From Streptomyces caniscabiei (lineage in GTDB: Bacteria > Actinomycetota > Actinomycetes > Streptomycetales > Streptomycetaceae): 64,000 nucleotides of DNA. Location: the NCBI RefSeq assembly GCF_014930365.1, contig NZ_JABXWI010000025.1, positions 1 through 64,000 of the forward strand, in the 5' to 3' direction. Numbering within the stretch: position 1 is the first letter of the stretch; each line of letters begins with the position of its first letter. The position numbers were made by a program, and so were the translations under genes. Below are positions 50,805-59,127 of this stretch, piece after piece. The notes beneath the pieces are model-generated. The model was not told the origin of the DNA and did not search any database. It saw nothing but the letters and a program-made list of their open reading frames with translations.

Positions 50805-51350
50805 TCACGACCGCTCGAACAGCCCAGGGGCGAGCAGCTCCAGTACTTCCTCCCACCGGTAGCGGTCGGCCCCGCCGCCGGCCTTCGGGCGATGGGGCTC
50901 GTACGAGCCGATCAGGACGCCCATCTCGCGGAGCTGCTCCAAGCTCCTGCGGTAGGCGGGGTGGGCGGCCTGGGCGGAGTTGAGGTACGGCAGTACGGCG
51001 ATGGGGACGTCCATGGCGGGTGCTTCGCACAGGATGCCGAGGGCGAGGTTGTCGGAGATTCCGGCGGCCCACTTGTTGACGGTGTTGAAACTGGCCGGGG
51101 CGACCGCGATGGCATCGGCGGGCCGGGTCGGGCGCGGTTCGCCCGCCGAGCGCCAGGCGGAGCGGATGGGGCGCCCGATCTGGCCCTCCACCGCCTCCAC
51201 ATCAAGAAAACCGAGCCCTTGTGGTGTGGCGACGACGCCGACGTCCCACTGCCGCTCGTGCGCTGCGGTGATCAGCTTGCCGACGTCCCCGGCGACTCCG
51301 GCCGCGCAAACCACGATCTGGAGGAACGGCTTGTCGTGCTGATCACTCAC
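50805..51350 (-). CDS. flavoprotein of the phosphopantothenoylcysteine-decarboxylase fold
   Basis: 181 residues. 'FLQIVVCAAGVAGDVGKLIT' is the nucleotide-binding first strand and 'AIAVAPASFNTVNKWAAGIS' corresponds to the PASANT motif (here PASFNT), followed by 'DNLALG'. EpiD, Dfp and related decarboxylases share this fold and bind FMN. The typical active-site His is not obvious, so activity is uncertain. The GTG at 51350 overlaps the stop of the XRE/TPR gene by 4 nt, so the two are expressed together. Similar XRE-flavoprotein pairs are common in Streptomyces. Confidence 0.82.
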   Translation of the reverse strand: MSDQHDKPFLQIVVCAAGVAGDVGKLITAAHERQWDVGVVATPQGLGFLDVEAVEGQIGRPIRSAWRSAGEPRPTRPADAIAVAPASFNTVNKWAAGISDNLALGILCEAPAMDVPIAVLPYLNSAQAAHPAYRRSLEQLREMGVLIGSYEPHRPKAGGGADRYRWEEVLELLAPGLFERS

Positions 51351-52645
51351 GCGGGCACTCCCAGTTGGCGGCTGAAGTGGTGCAGCTCGGGCAGGGCCCG
51401 GCGGCGGTCGCGGGCTGCCATGTCGGCGACCAGTTCGCGTACGGCCGGGCGGCGGATGTCCTGTGCCGCGCAGCTCTCGGCGATGCGCAGGGCCTGGTAG
51501 CCGTCGGCGAGTCTGCCCTGCTGACTGTAGGCGCGGGCGGTCTCCACCCACAGGGCGGCCCGGCGCTCGGGGACGGGAATGTGGCGGCGCATGAGGGGCC
51601 GGGCGGTCTGCAGGGCTATGCCGGCGTCGCCGAAGGAGACGGCCGCGCTGACCTCGTGCAGGGCGACGTTGGTGGGGCTGAAGTTCGCCCAGGCGTCCGG
51701 TTGGTCGAAGGCGACGTAGCGGGCCACTTCCTTGGCCTCGGTGAGGAAGCCCTGGGTGGTGTCGCGGTCGCCGTTTCTGCTGGCGGCGGTCGCCCCGCGC
51801 AGCAGGAGCAGTCCGAGTGCCGCCAGGTATCGGGGGGCGCGCTGGTCGTAGGAGCCGGTGAGCTGGTCGGCGGTGTGTCGGATCATGTTCACGGCCTGGG
51901 CGGTGTGCTTGTCCCGTACGAGGACGTGGGCGTGCACGCGGACGCTGGCGGCGAGGACGACCGGGTCTTCGGACCGTTCAGCCTCGGCCATGGCCCGACC
52001 GGCCGCGAGCCAGGCGTTGCCCTGGTCGGCTCGTTTCAGCAGCAGGCTCACCGATGTCTGGTACGCGGTCGCGAGCAGCCCGGACGCCTCCGCCGAGCCG
52101 GAGGAACCACCGTCGGCGGCCAGGCGCAGGTCGGCGATCAGCCCCGGCAGGGCCTGCTCCAGTTCCGCGTAGTCGCACACGTAGAACATCCGGCGTACTG
52201 CCCGCACCCGGTCCCGCAACTCGCCGATGCCCAACGCTTGGCCGGTGGCGGCGGGGCCCGTGCCCGGCATCAGAACCTGGATCAGGTCGTGATGCGCGGT
52301 GGTCGACGACGATGATGGCGACGGCGGGGCCGCGAGCGCGGCCACGCTCGCGGCGAGGAAGGTACGGCGGTGCATGTCCTCTGCTCCGGGCTCGGCGGCG
52401 GGGCCGGTCTCAGCAGCGGCGGCGAGGCCGAGACGGTGCGGCGGAATGTCCAGCACCTGCGCGACCTCGCGCAGCGTGCGCACGTCCTCCGTGCCCCTGC
52501 CGCTTTCCAGACGGCTCACCTTCGACTGGTGATACCCCAGTGCGGCGGCCACGTCCTTCTGCGAGCGCCGCTGTAAAACACGTGCCTGACGGATCACTCC
52601 GCCGATCCGTCTCGCCTCGCTCTGTTCTTCGGCCATCTGTGCCAC
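51347..52645 (-). CDS. XRE-family regulator with TPR-like helical repeats
   Basis: 432 residues. The N-terminal helix-turn-helix is 'VIRQARVLQRRSQKDVAAAL', 'GYHQSKVSRLESGRG'. The rest is helical repeats ('AALWVETARAYSQQGRLADG', 'QLTGSYDQRAPRYLAALGLL') as in Streptomyces regulators that respond to small ligands or peptides. The segment 'MHRRTFLAASVAALAA' looks like a Tat-type signal but is internal and probably a chance match. GTG start next to AGGAGG; it faces the divergent ATPase-led operon across 167 nt. Confidence 0.85.
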   Translation of the reverse strand: MAQMAEEQSEARRIGGVIRQARVLQRRSQKDVAAALGYHQSKVSRLESGRGTEDVRTLREVAQVLDIPPHRLGLAAAAETGPAAEPGAEDMHRRTFLAASVAALAAPPSPSSSSTTAHHDLIQVLMPGTGPAATGQALGIGELRDRVRAVRRMFYVCDYAELEQALPGLIADLRLAADGGSSGSAEASGLLATAYQTSVSLLLKRADQGNAWLAAGRAMAEAERSEDPVVLAASVRVHAHVLVRDKHTAQAVNMIRHTADQLTGSYDQRAPRYLAALGLLLLRGATAASRNGDRDTTQGFLTEAKEVARYVAFDQPDAWANFSPTNVALHEVSAAVSFGDAGIALQTARPLMRRHIPVPERRAALWVETARAYSQQGRLADGYQALRIAESCAAQDIRRPAVRELVADMAARDRRRALPELHHFSRQLGVPA

Positions 52646-52812
52646 GGCCCCTCCTGCCGTCGCCGATCCTGCCTGCTCAACCGAGCGTAACCGAGCGGCG
52701 ATTCACCGCGATGCGGCTCCTGCATAAGTGATGCAGCCCCAGCACACGGCGTAGTCCCGCTTGCCTCCGGAGCGGTTGCGTGGAGCAGCCGCACCAATCC
52801 AGGAGGCAGCTC

Positions 52813-53244
52813 ATGGAAGCGCACCAGATCCGATTCTCCGTTCACTGCACACCTGCCGCCGCCCGATCCGCGCGGCAGCAGCTCGTGAACGGGATACGGC
52901 GCTGGAACGCCTCCCTCGACCAGGACCTGCTGAGCACGGCAGAACTGGTCGCCGCCGAGCTGCTGACGAACGCGGTACGGCACGCGGGCCGCGGCCCGAT
53001 CTCGGCCGGCGCCCGCCTCGACGGCGAGCGTCTGCTGATCGAGGTGACCGATGCCAGCCACACGGTCCCGCGAGCCGGACTGCCGGACATGGAGGCAGAG
53101 GGCGGGCGCGGCCTGTTCCTCGTCGCCACCCTGGCCGATCGCCACGGAGTCGATCCGCTGCCGTCCGGCAAACGCTGCTGGGCCGAGTTCAAGGTCGGCG
53201 CCCCAGCCCAGCCCTCACGACACGTTCCTCTGCAAAGGAGTTGA
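52813..53244 (+). CDS. RsbW-like anti-sigma/HATPase_c_2 protein
   Basis: 143 residues. A GHKL ATPase of the anti-sigma type: N-box 'AELVAAELLTNAVRHAGRGP', 'LIEVTDAS' and G-box 'EGGRGLFLVATLADRHGV'. Streptomyces have many such proteins, and only some bind sigma factors. The ATG at 52813 has AGGAGG 6 nt upstream. It ends 3 nt before the TTG of the enolpyruvyl-transferase gene, so it leads that operon. It is divergent from the XRE/TPR-flavoprotein pair, forming a regulatory unit. Confidence 0.85.
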   Translation: MEAHQIRFSVHCTPAAARSARQQLVNGIRRWNASLDQDLLSTAELVAAELLTNAVRHAGRGPISAGARLDGERLLIEVTDASHTVPRAGLPDMEAEGGRGLFLVATLADRHGVDPLPSGKRCWAEFKVGAPAQPSRHVPLQRS

Positions 53245-53247
53245 CGG

Positions 53248-54570
53248 TTGACAGCCGTACGGATCCCTCCAGTCGCCGCCGAAGTGGTGGCCATCCGACC
53301 CGGGAGCCCTCTCACCGGCTCCGTCACAGTCGACGGGTCCAAGAACGCAGCCCTGCCGCTCCTGGCCGCCGCGGCGGCTCTGCACCGCCCAGTGCATCTG
53401 GGCAACGTCCCGGCGAACGCCGACGTACAGACGATGCTCGCCCTGCTCCAGCAGGCCGGCTGGCACACGGCCCGGCCCGTCAGCGACCCGCAGACCGCAG
53501 TGATCCTGCCGGGCCACAAGTCCGAAGCCGGGACCGACCTCGACATCGCCGCCCGCATCCGGGCCTCGTACTACCTCGTCCCCGCCCTGCTGGGCACGTA
53601 CGGGCGGGCCCGGCTCCCCTGGCCGGGCGGCTGCCGGATCGGGGAACGCGGCATGGAGCAGCACTTCAAGGTCTACGAACACTTCGGCGACCGCACTACC
53701 GTCGACGACGACGGCTACGTTGTGGAGGCAGCCGGCACTCCCAGGGCCGGAACCGTCGCGATCACACTGCCCTTCCGCTCCCGGGGCGCGACCATCGCCG
53801 CCCTCCTGCGCGCGGTCGTGGCCGGACGGCCACTGCGGCTGGGGATGCCCAACCTCTCGCCGGAGGTGCTCGCTGTCGTAGAAGCGTTGAGGGCGGCTGG
53901 TTGGCAGTGCCGAGTGAGCGAGGCGCTTCTCGCTCTCGCGCCGTCCTTGTCCGTTCCTCCGGAGAGCATCGTGTGGCGGGTTCCCGGCGACAAGATCGAG
54001 GCTGGGACTTTGGCGTGCGCGGTCGCGGTCACAGGCGGCGACACGCGCATCTGCGGCGTACGCGCTGACGATGTCGTCCCCTTGGTCAGGGCCCTCCGAT
54101 GGCTCGGAGTCCCCGCCGACACGGAGGACGACGTACTCATCGTCCGAGCGCGAGACAGCCGTCCCACCAGCCGGTCACTTCGAGCTGTCGCTTCCCTCGC
54201 CCCCAGTGGCCTGGACGCCGACTTCGAGCCCTCCCTGGTGGCCTTGGCCCTCACCCGCCCCGGCACCCACCTCTTCTCCGACACCATCAACCCCGGCCGC
54301 CACGGCAACCTGCTGCCGCAGCTGGCCCGTCTCGGTGCCGTGATCCACGAACTGTCCCCCACCAAGTGCCGTCTCACCGGTCCGCAGCAGTTGACCGGCG
54401 CCGGAGTGGAGGCCACCGACATCCGCACCGGCTCCGCCCTGCTCATCGCTGGCCTGACCGCGCACGGCGTCACCACCCTGGGCGGCCTCGACCAGCTCCG
54501 ACGCGGCCACGCCGACCTCCCCACCAAGCTGTACGCCCTCGGCGCCGACATCTGCGAGGTCACGCCATGA
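53248..54570 (+). CDS. MurA-like enolpyruvyl transferase
   Basis: 440 residues of the EPSP synthase/MurA family. The catalytic Lys is K32 in 'VTVDGSKNAALPLLAA' and the PEP-binding Cys C129 lies in 'WPGGCRIGERGMEQHF', so the residues needed for enolpyruvyl transfer are present. The six-fold pseudo-repeat of the family is seen in 'GDKIEAGTLACAVAVTGGD' and 'TEDDVLIVRARDSRP'. It is not the housekeeping MurA (sequence well diverged). Relatives in nucleoside antibiotic pathways (NikO/PolA) attach enolpyruvate to UMP. TTG start with AAAGGAG. The stop overlaps the 5'-nucleotidase ATG. Confidence 0.87.
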   Translation: MTAVRIPPVAAEVVAIRPGSPLTGSVTVDGSKNAALPLLAAAAALHRPVHLGNVPANADVQTMLALLQQAGWHTARPVSDPQTAVILPGHKSEAGTDLDIAARIRASYYLVPALLGTYGRARLPWPGGCRIGERGMEQHFKVYEHFGDRTTVDDDGYVVEAAGTPRAGTVAITLPFRSRGATIAALLRAVVAGRPLRLGMPNLSPEVLAVVEALRAAGWQCRVSEALLALAPSLSVPPESIVWRVPGDKIEAGTLACAVAVTGGDTRICGVRADDVVPLVRALRWLGVPADTEDDVLIVRARDSRPTSRSLRAVASLAPSGLDADFEPSLVALALTRPGTHLFSDTINPGRHGNLLPQLARLGAVIHELSPTKCRLTGPQQLTGAGVEATDIRTGSALLIAGLTAHGVTTLGGLDQLRRGHADLPTKLYALGADICEVTP

Positions 54571-55802
54571 ACCGACAGTTACGGCGGATCATCGCCACGA
54601 CCGATGTCCACTCCGCCTTCGCCTCCCCCGCACCGATGCTCGCCCACCTCCATGCCGCCAGGGCCGAGAGCCTGATCGTGGACTGCGGCGACTTCTTCGA
54701 AGGCAGCGGCTTCTACCGCCTCGGCCAGGGCCAGATCGAGCACGAGATCCTCACCAGCCTCTACGACTTGCTGGCCCCCGGGAATCACGGTTGGCGGCAC
54801 CATTTCGAGCCGGGGCTGCGCGAGATGACCGTGTGCGCCAACACGACTGACGACGCTGGCAAGCCCCTCTTCGACCGCGTACGCATCGAGCAGATCGCCG
54901 GCCGACGCGTCGCCGTCACCGCAGTGATCGGGGCCCAGGCGTTCGACGCGATTCCCGCCGGCGATCGCATCGGTCACCACGTCACCGATTCTGCCCAGGC
55001 CCTGCGCGAGGTGATGCTCGCACTCCACCACCGCGCCGACACCTGGATCGTGCTGTCCCACTCCGGCTTCGACGAGGACCTGAAGCTGGCCGCCGCCTGC
55101 CCCTTGGCGGACGTCATCTTCTCCGGGCACTGCCACAGCGACACGTACGGTCCCGTAGCCGTCGGCGACACCCTCGTCGTCAAAGGACGCGAACTCGGCA
55201 TCGGGTACGCCGCCGCAGAGCCCGTCGGAACCGGCTGGGCCGCCCGCAGGGGCACCTTCCCCAGCTCGCACGGGTGGCCCGAGGGCCTCGCCACGGTGCG
55301 AGACGAGATTGAACTCATCGACCGGAGGCTCGCGAGTCCGCTCGGCAACGTGAACGAGCCCTACCGCAATACCCCGTTGGACCGACACCAGTTGCTGACA
55401 GAGGTCGCCGGCCGACTGCACTCGGGCCTCGGCGCGGACGCGGTCGTCCTCAACGAGACCGCCCTGCGTTCCACACCTCTCGGCGAAGTGCTCACCCTCG
55501 GCGACCTGCTGACCATCGAGCCCTTCGACAACCAACTCGTCCACGCCCACCTCTCCGACGACCACGCCCAGGACCACGAGAAGCTGCTCGGCCACCTCAC
55601 CGAACGCGTCGGCCCCCTGGTCACGGCTCCCACTCCTCTGCCCCCAGCCACGAGCAGCGTGTTGACGACTGGCTACCTCGCCAACAGCCACCTCGGCGGA
55701 CGAACACATCAGGCCGGACTACGGCTCGGCCAAGCCGTACGAAGCGTCCTGGCCACACCCCTGGCAGACACCGACCCCACCGTCGCAGGAGGCGAGCGAT
55801 GA
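54567..55802 (+). CDS. two-domain 5'-nucleotidase/metallophosphoesterase
   Basis: 411 residues. N-terminal metal site: 'RIIATTDVHSAFA' (DxH), 'VDCGDFFEGSGF' (GD), 'LLAPGNHGWRHH' (GNH), 'VLSHSGFDEDL' and 'IFSGHCHSDTYGP' (GHxH). C-terminal substrate domain: 'ADAVVLNETALRSTPLGEVL' and 'TLGDLLTIEPFDNQLVHA', which match the UshA-type nucleotide-binding part. No signal peptide is visible, so it should work in the cytoplasm. It probably removes phosphate from a nucleotide made or used by its neighbours. It is joined by 4-nt overlaps at both ends. Confidence 0.88.
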   Translation: MNRQLRRIIATTDVHSAFASPAPMLAHLHAARAESLIVDCGDFFEGSGFYRLGQGQIEHEILTSLYDLLAPGNHGWRHHFEPGLREMTVCANTTDDAGKPLFDRVRIEQIAGRRVAVTAVIGAQAFDAIPAGDRIGHHVTDSAQALREVMLALHHRADTWIVLSHSGFDEDLKLAAACPLADVIFSGHCHSDTYGPVAVGDTLVVKGRELGIGYAAAEPVGTGWAARRGTFPSSHGWPEGLATVRDEIELIDRRLASPLGNVNEPYRNTPLDRHQLLTEVAGRLHSGLGADAVVLNETALRSTPLGEVLTLGDLLTIEPFDNQLVHAHLSDDHAQDHEKLLGHLTERVGPLVTAPTPLPPATSSVLTTGYLANSHLGGRTHQAGLRLGQAVRSVLATPLADTDPTVAGGER

Positions 55803-56338
55803 TCCTCACCGGACCCGAGATCACCGCCGCTGCCCACGACGGCCGCCTGACCATCGCCCCCTTCGAACCGGATCAGGTCAACCCCAACAGCTACAACGTC
55901 CGCCTCGGCCCCACCCTGCTGACCTACACCGACACCGTGATCGACGCCCACCGCCCCAACCCCACCCACGAGATCACGATCAGGAAGAGCGGATACGTAC
56001 TCCGGCCCGGCGAGCTGTACCTCGGACACACCGTCGAACAGGTCGGCTCCGACACCTACGTACCGCTGCTCTTCGGCCGCTCCTCCGTCGGCAGGCTCGG
56101 GCTGTTCGTCGAGATCACCGCACCGATCGGCGACATCGGCTTCCACGGCCAGTGGACGCTGATGCTCTCCCCGATTCGCCCTGTACGGGTGTACGCGGGC
56201 ATGTGTATCGGGCAGATCATGTTCTTCGTCTCCACCGGCGCCATCGCCCCCTACCAGGGCAAGTACCAGGCCGCCGTCGGCCCGCAGCCCTCCGCCTACT
56301 GGCGCGACACGGCCCGGCTCAAGGCGGTCGCCTCGTGA
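55799..56338 (+). CDS. dCTP-deaminase-like protein A (keeps Ser/Arg, lacks catalytic Glu)
   Basis: 179 residues of the dCTP deaminase/dUTPase fold. 'LLFGRSSVGRLGLFVEIT' matches the Dcd block 'DGRSSLARLGLMVHVT': S95 and R99 are in the positions of E. coli S111 and R115. The catalytic E138 position, 23 residues after the Arg in E. coli, is M122 here ('GQWTLMLSP'), so this chain alone should not deaminate. 'VYAGMCIGQIMFF' is the usual barrel strand. The C-terminal Lys/Tyr nucleotide-closing segment is altered. The ATG overlaps the nucleotidase stop, and the TGA overlaps the GTG of its paralogue. Confidence 0.88.
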   Translation: MILTGPEITAAAHDGRLTIAPFEPDQVNPNSYNVRLGPTLLTYTDTVIDAHRPNPTHEITIRKSGYVLRPGELYLGHTVEQVGSDTYVPLLFGRSSVGRLGLFVEITAPIGDIGFHGQWTLMLSPIRPVRVYAGMCIGQIMFFVSTGAIAPYQGKYQAAVGPQPSAYWRDTARLKAVAS

Positions 56339-56871
56339 TCCTCACCGGCCCCGCGATCAGCGCCGCCATCCAGGCAGGTGAGATCACGATCGACCCGTAC
56401 GACCCTGCCCGCCTCTCCCCGAACGCCTACGACTGGCGAGTCGGCGACACCATCCGTATCTGCGATGGCGATCTGGATGCAGCCCTCCCCACTGAGTGCG
56501 CCGAGCAGACCATCCCCGCGACGGGCCTGGTGCTGAAGCCGGGTGTTCTCTACCTCGGCGTCACGCTGGAGAGGACGGGCTCCGAGTCGTACGCGCAGAT
56601 GCTCAACGGCGATCGGACCATCGGCGCACTCGGTATCTGGGTCCATGTCTCCGCCCCGCTCGGCCACCAAGGCCATGCCATCCGCTGGACCCTGGAGATC
56701 CATGCCGCCCGGCCGGTTCGCATCTACGCGGGCATGACCTTCGGCAAGCTCGTCTTCCTCAGCGCCTTCGGCACACCGGCCAGCTACCAGCAGCAGGACG
56801 CCAAGTACGCGGCGACGGACGGCATCGACATCTCCCGCCTCTACGAAGAGAACCCTGGAGGAGTCCGGTGA
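56335..56871 (+). CDS. dCTP-deaminase-like protein B (keeps Glu, lacks Ser/Arg)
   Basis: 178 residues, paralogue of the preceding protein (both open 'ILTGP-I-AA'). The Dcd block is 'NGDRTIGALGIWVHVSAP': the positions of E. coli S111 and R115 are R94 and A98, so the phosphate/substrate residues are lost. The catalytic Glu position is kept as E121 in 'IRWTLEIHAARP'. It also keeps the C-terminal 'YQQQDAKYAATDG', which resembles the nucleotide-covering 'REDAKY' of true Dcd. The pattern is the reverse of protein A, suggesting the two make a shared active site. GTG start within the upstream stop; the stop overlaps the glycosyltransferase GTG. Confidence 0.88.
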   Translation: MILTGPAISAAIQAGEITIDPYDPARLSPNAYDWRVGDTIRICDGDLDAALPTECAEQTIPATGLVLKPGVLYLGVTLERTGSESYAQMLNGDRTIGALGIWVHVSAPLGHQGHAIRWTLEIHAARPVRIYAGMTFGKLVFLSAFGTPASYQQQDAKYAATDGIDISRLYEENPGGVR

Positions 56872-57983
56872 CCCCGCGACCGACCGCTGGGCCGCTGGCC
56901 GCCACCCTGCTGGACCTGCCTGCCGGAAGCCCAGGAGGCAGTGTCGAACTCTTCCTCGACCTCTACACGGGCGAGCAACCGCTCATCCCGGCGCGGGCGT
57001 TCATGCTCGCCCCCACAGGCCCTCGACCTCCCCTTCCGGCCGGCCTCGACCTCCTCCAAGTCCCCGGGAAGTGCCTGGAGGGCCCAGCCTTCAGCCGATA
57101 CGTAGCCGCCCTACGTTCGGCACTGACGGCCGCGATCGACCCGACCCGGATCGATGTCCTGCACCTGCAGCACCTCACCTTCGGCGCCACCCCCGCCCTG
57201 ATCCGCGCGCTCCCCGCGCACCCCCGCATTGCCCTGGTCCACGGCACCGACCTGCTCTTCGCCGAGGCCCACCGCGACCAGCTCCAAGTGCTGCACGAGA
57301 CCACGAAGGCCGTCGACGCCATCGTCGTCCCCACCAGCGCGATGGCCGACCAACTCCGCAAACTCGTCCCACTGGTCAACCGCCGCAAGATCACCCACAT
57401 CCCCTGGGGCATCCCCGACCACCTGATCACCGATCCACCGGCCCGGCCTGCCCGCTCTCCAACGAGCCACCTACGGCTGCTGTACGCGGGCCGACTCACG
57501 GCCGAGAAGGGCGTCGAGGCCCTGGTGAAGAGCCTGGCCTTGGTGCCGGGCGTTGAACTGAGCGTCGCCGCACCCCCAGCCCAGTTCCACACGCTGGCCC
57601 TACTGCTGCAACGAGCCGACGTACGAGCCCGCTACCTCGGCTGGCTCCGCCGCCCACAGCTGTGGAAGACCTTCACCAACCACGACCTACTGGTCATGCC
57701 CTCCACCACTCTGGAGGCCATGGGCCTGGTCGCACTGGAAGCCCAAGCCTGCGGCCTCCCCGTCCTCTACCAACCCGTACCCGGCCTGAGCGAAGCCCTC
57801 GCCGCCTCCGGCGTGGCAACCGACTTCACCAGCCCCGCAGCCCTCACACGCGACCTGGACCGGCTACGCACGACACCTGGCCTGCTTCCGGCTCTGCGCC
57901 GGGCGGGCCACGCGAACGCCGCCCGTTACCCGCTCTCCGCCACCGCGCAGGCCCTGACCGATGTGGGCCGCCAGCTCACCTAG
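56868..57983 (+). CDS. GT4-type glycosyltransferase
   Basis: 371 residues, GT-B fold. N-terminal half: 'LHLQHLTFGATPALIRALP' and 'IALVHGTDLLFAEAHRDQL'; C-terminal donor half: 'LRLLYAGRLTAEKGVEALVK' and the EX7E-type motif 'PSTTLEAMGLVALEAQACGL'. It should transfer a sugar from a nucleotide donor to an unknown acceptor. No membrane segment. The last gene of the overlapping set (GTG overlaps the Dcd-like B stop), followed by 100 nt and the serine hydrolase. Confidence 0.9.
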   Translation: MTPRPTAGPLAATLLDLPAGSPGGSVELFLDLYTGEQPLIPARAFMLAPTGPRPPLPAGLDLLQVPGKCLEGPAFSRYVAALRSALTAAIDPTRIDVLHLQHLTFGATPALIRALPAHPRIALVHGTDLLFAEAHRDQLQVLHETTKAVDAIVVPTSAMADQLRKLVPLVNRRKITHIPWGIPDHLITDPPARPARSPTSHLRLLYAGRLTAEKGVEALVKSLALVPGVELSVAAPPAQFHTLALLLQRADVRARYLGWLRRPQLWKTFTNHDLLVMPSTTLEAMGLVALEAQACGLPVLYQPVPGLSEALAASGVATDFTSPAALTRDLDRLRTTPGLLPALRRAGHANAARYPLSATAQALTDVGRQLT

Positions 57984-58083
57984 GACCACCCTGACCAGCT
58001 GGCGTCCGACACGCCATTGCCACACCCCACCCACGCCCGTCACTACGCTGACCGGCGGGATGCCCACGGCGAACAGGGAGACC

Positions 58084-59127
58084 ATGACGTACCGCACCGA
58101 CCGCATCGAAGCCCTGCTCGACGAAGGCGTCCGCTACAAGGTCTACCCCGGCGCCGTCTGGGCCGTCGGCGACGCCTCTGGCATCCACGCCCACGGCACC
58201 ACCGGCGTCCTCGACCCCGACGTACCGCACGCTCCGATGCGTCCCGACACCGTCTTCGACGCCGCGAGCCTCACCAAGATCCTTGCCGTCTGGTCCTCCA
58301 TCGGCGCACTGTGGGAAGAAGGCAAACTCGACCTCGACTCTCCCCTCGGGGAGTTCTGGCCGGAGGTCGACGGCCACCCGCTCGCGGCCGTGACGGCTCG
58401 CCAACTCCTCACTCACACCGCAGGGGTCCCGCTACGGGCCCAACTGAAGAACCTGTACGGCACCGACCCCCAGGACATCCGCGACGGCGTACTGCACGAA
58501 GCCCTCCACCGCCCACCGGGCGAGGCCGTCGAATACACCGACCGAGCCGCACTCATCCTCGGCTACCTCGCCGAACACATCTCCGGCCAGCCCCTCGACC
58601 AACTCGCCACGGAACGGACCTGGCAGCCCCTGGGCATGAAAGCCACTTGCTTCGGCCCCCTACCCGCCGCGACGGTCGCCCGGTGCGCGCCCACCGAACT
58701 CGACCCGGACACCAACACCCACCTCAAGGGCACCGCCCACGACTTCTCCGCCCGCCTCCTCGGCGGCGTGTGCGGCATCGCCGGCGCCTTCACCGTCCTC
58801 GACGACCTGGCCCGCTTCCTGCGCTACATGTTGAACGACAACGCTGTCCCCGAGCGAGCGGGCTTCGGGTCTGCCTGGTCCGAGGCGTCGCTCAGTGTCC
58901 AGACCGGCTCACTTGCCCCCGCACGTGGGCTGTTCTGGCATCCCGCCCCCGGTGCTGATCCAGCCGACGACATCTGGGTGCACTACGGCTTCACGGGAAC
59001 CGGCATGTGGATCTCACCCCGGCGCCGACGGTGGGCAATTCTGTTGACGAATAAGCTCTACTACACCCGCGACCGCCAACCCCTGACGGATGTCCGCAAT
59101 GTCTACCGAGCGCTCGCTTTCAACTGA
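58084..59127 (+). CDS. SxxK serine hydrolase (class C beta-lactamase family)
   Basis: 347 residues. The nucleophile motif is 'FDAASLTKILAVWSSIG' (S-L-T-K), the second motif 'VEYTDRAALILGYLAE' (Y-T-D, with Asp in place of the usual Asn) and the third 'WVHYGFTGTGMWISP' (H-x-G). 'ARQLLTHTAGVPL' is the conserved loop. No signal peptide, so it is not a secreted beta-lactamase; cytoplasmic members act as esterases, amidases or acyl transferases on small molecules, including natural products. ATG with CAGGGAGA upstream. It probably belongs with the preceding operon. Confidence 0.88.
   Translation: MTYRTDRIEALLDEGVRYKVYPGAVWAVGDASGIHAHGTTGVLDPDVPHAPMRPDTVFDAASLTKILAVWSSIGALWEEGKLDLDSPLGEFWPEVDGHPLAAVTARQLLTHTAGVPLRAQLKNLYGTDPQDIRDGVLHEALHRPPGEAVEYTDRAALILGYLAEHISGQPLDQLATERTWQPLGMKATCFGPLPAATVARCAPTELDPDTNTHLKGTAHDFSARLLGGVCGIAGAFTVLDDLARFLRYMLNDNAVPERAGFGSAWSEASLSVQTGSLAPARGLFWHPAPGADPADDIWVHYGFTGTGMWISPRRRRWAILLTNKLYYTRDRQPLTDVRNVYRALAFN

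Noticed and set aside
51347..52645. Internal 'RRTFLAASVAALAA' in the XRE/TPR regulator as a Tat signal peptide
   Set aside because: It lies after the DNA-binding domain, so export is not plausible.
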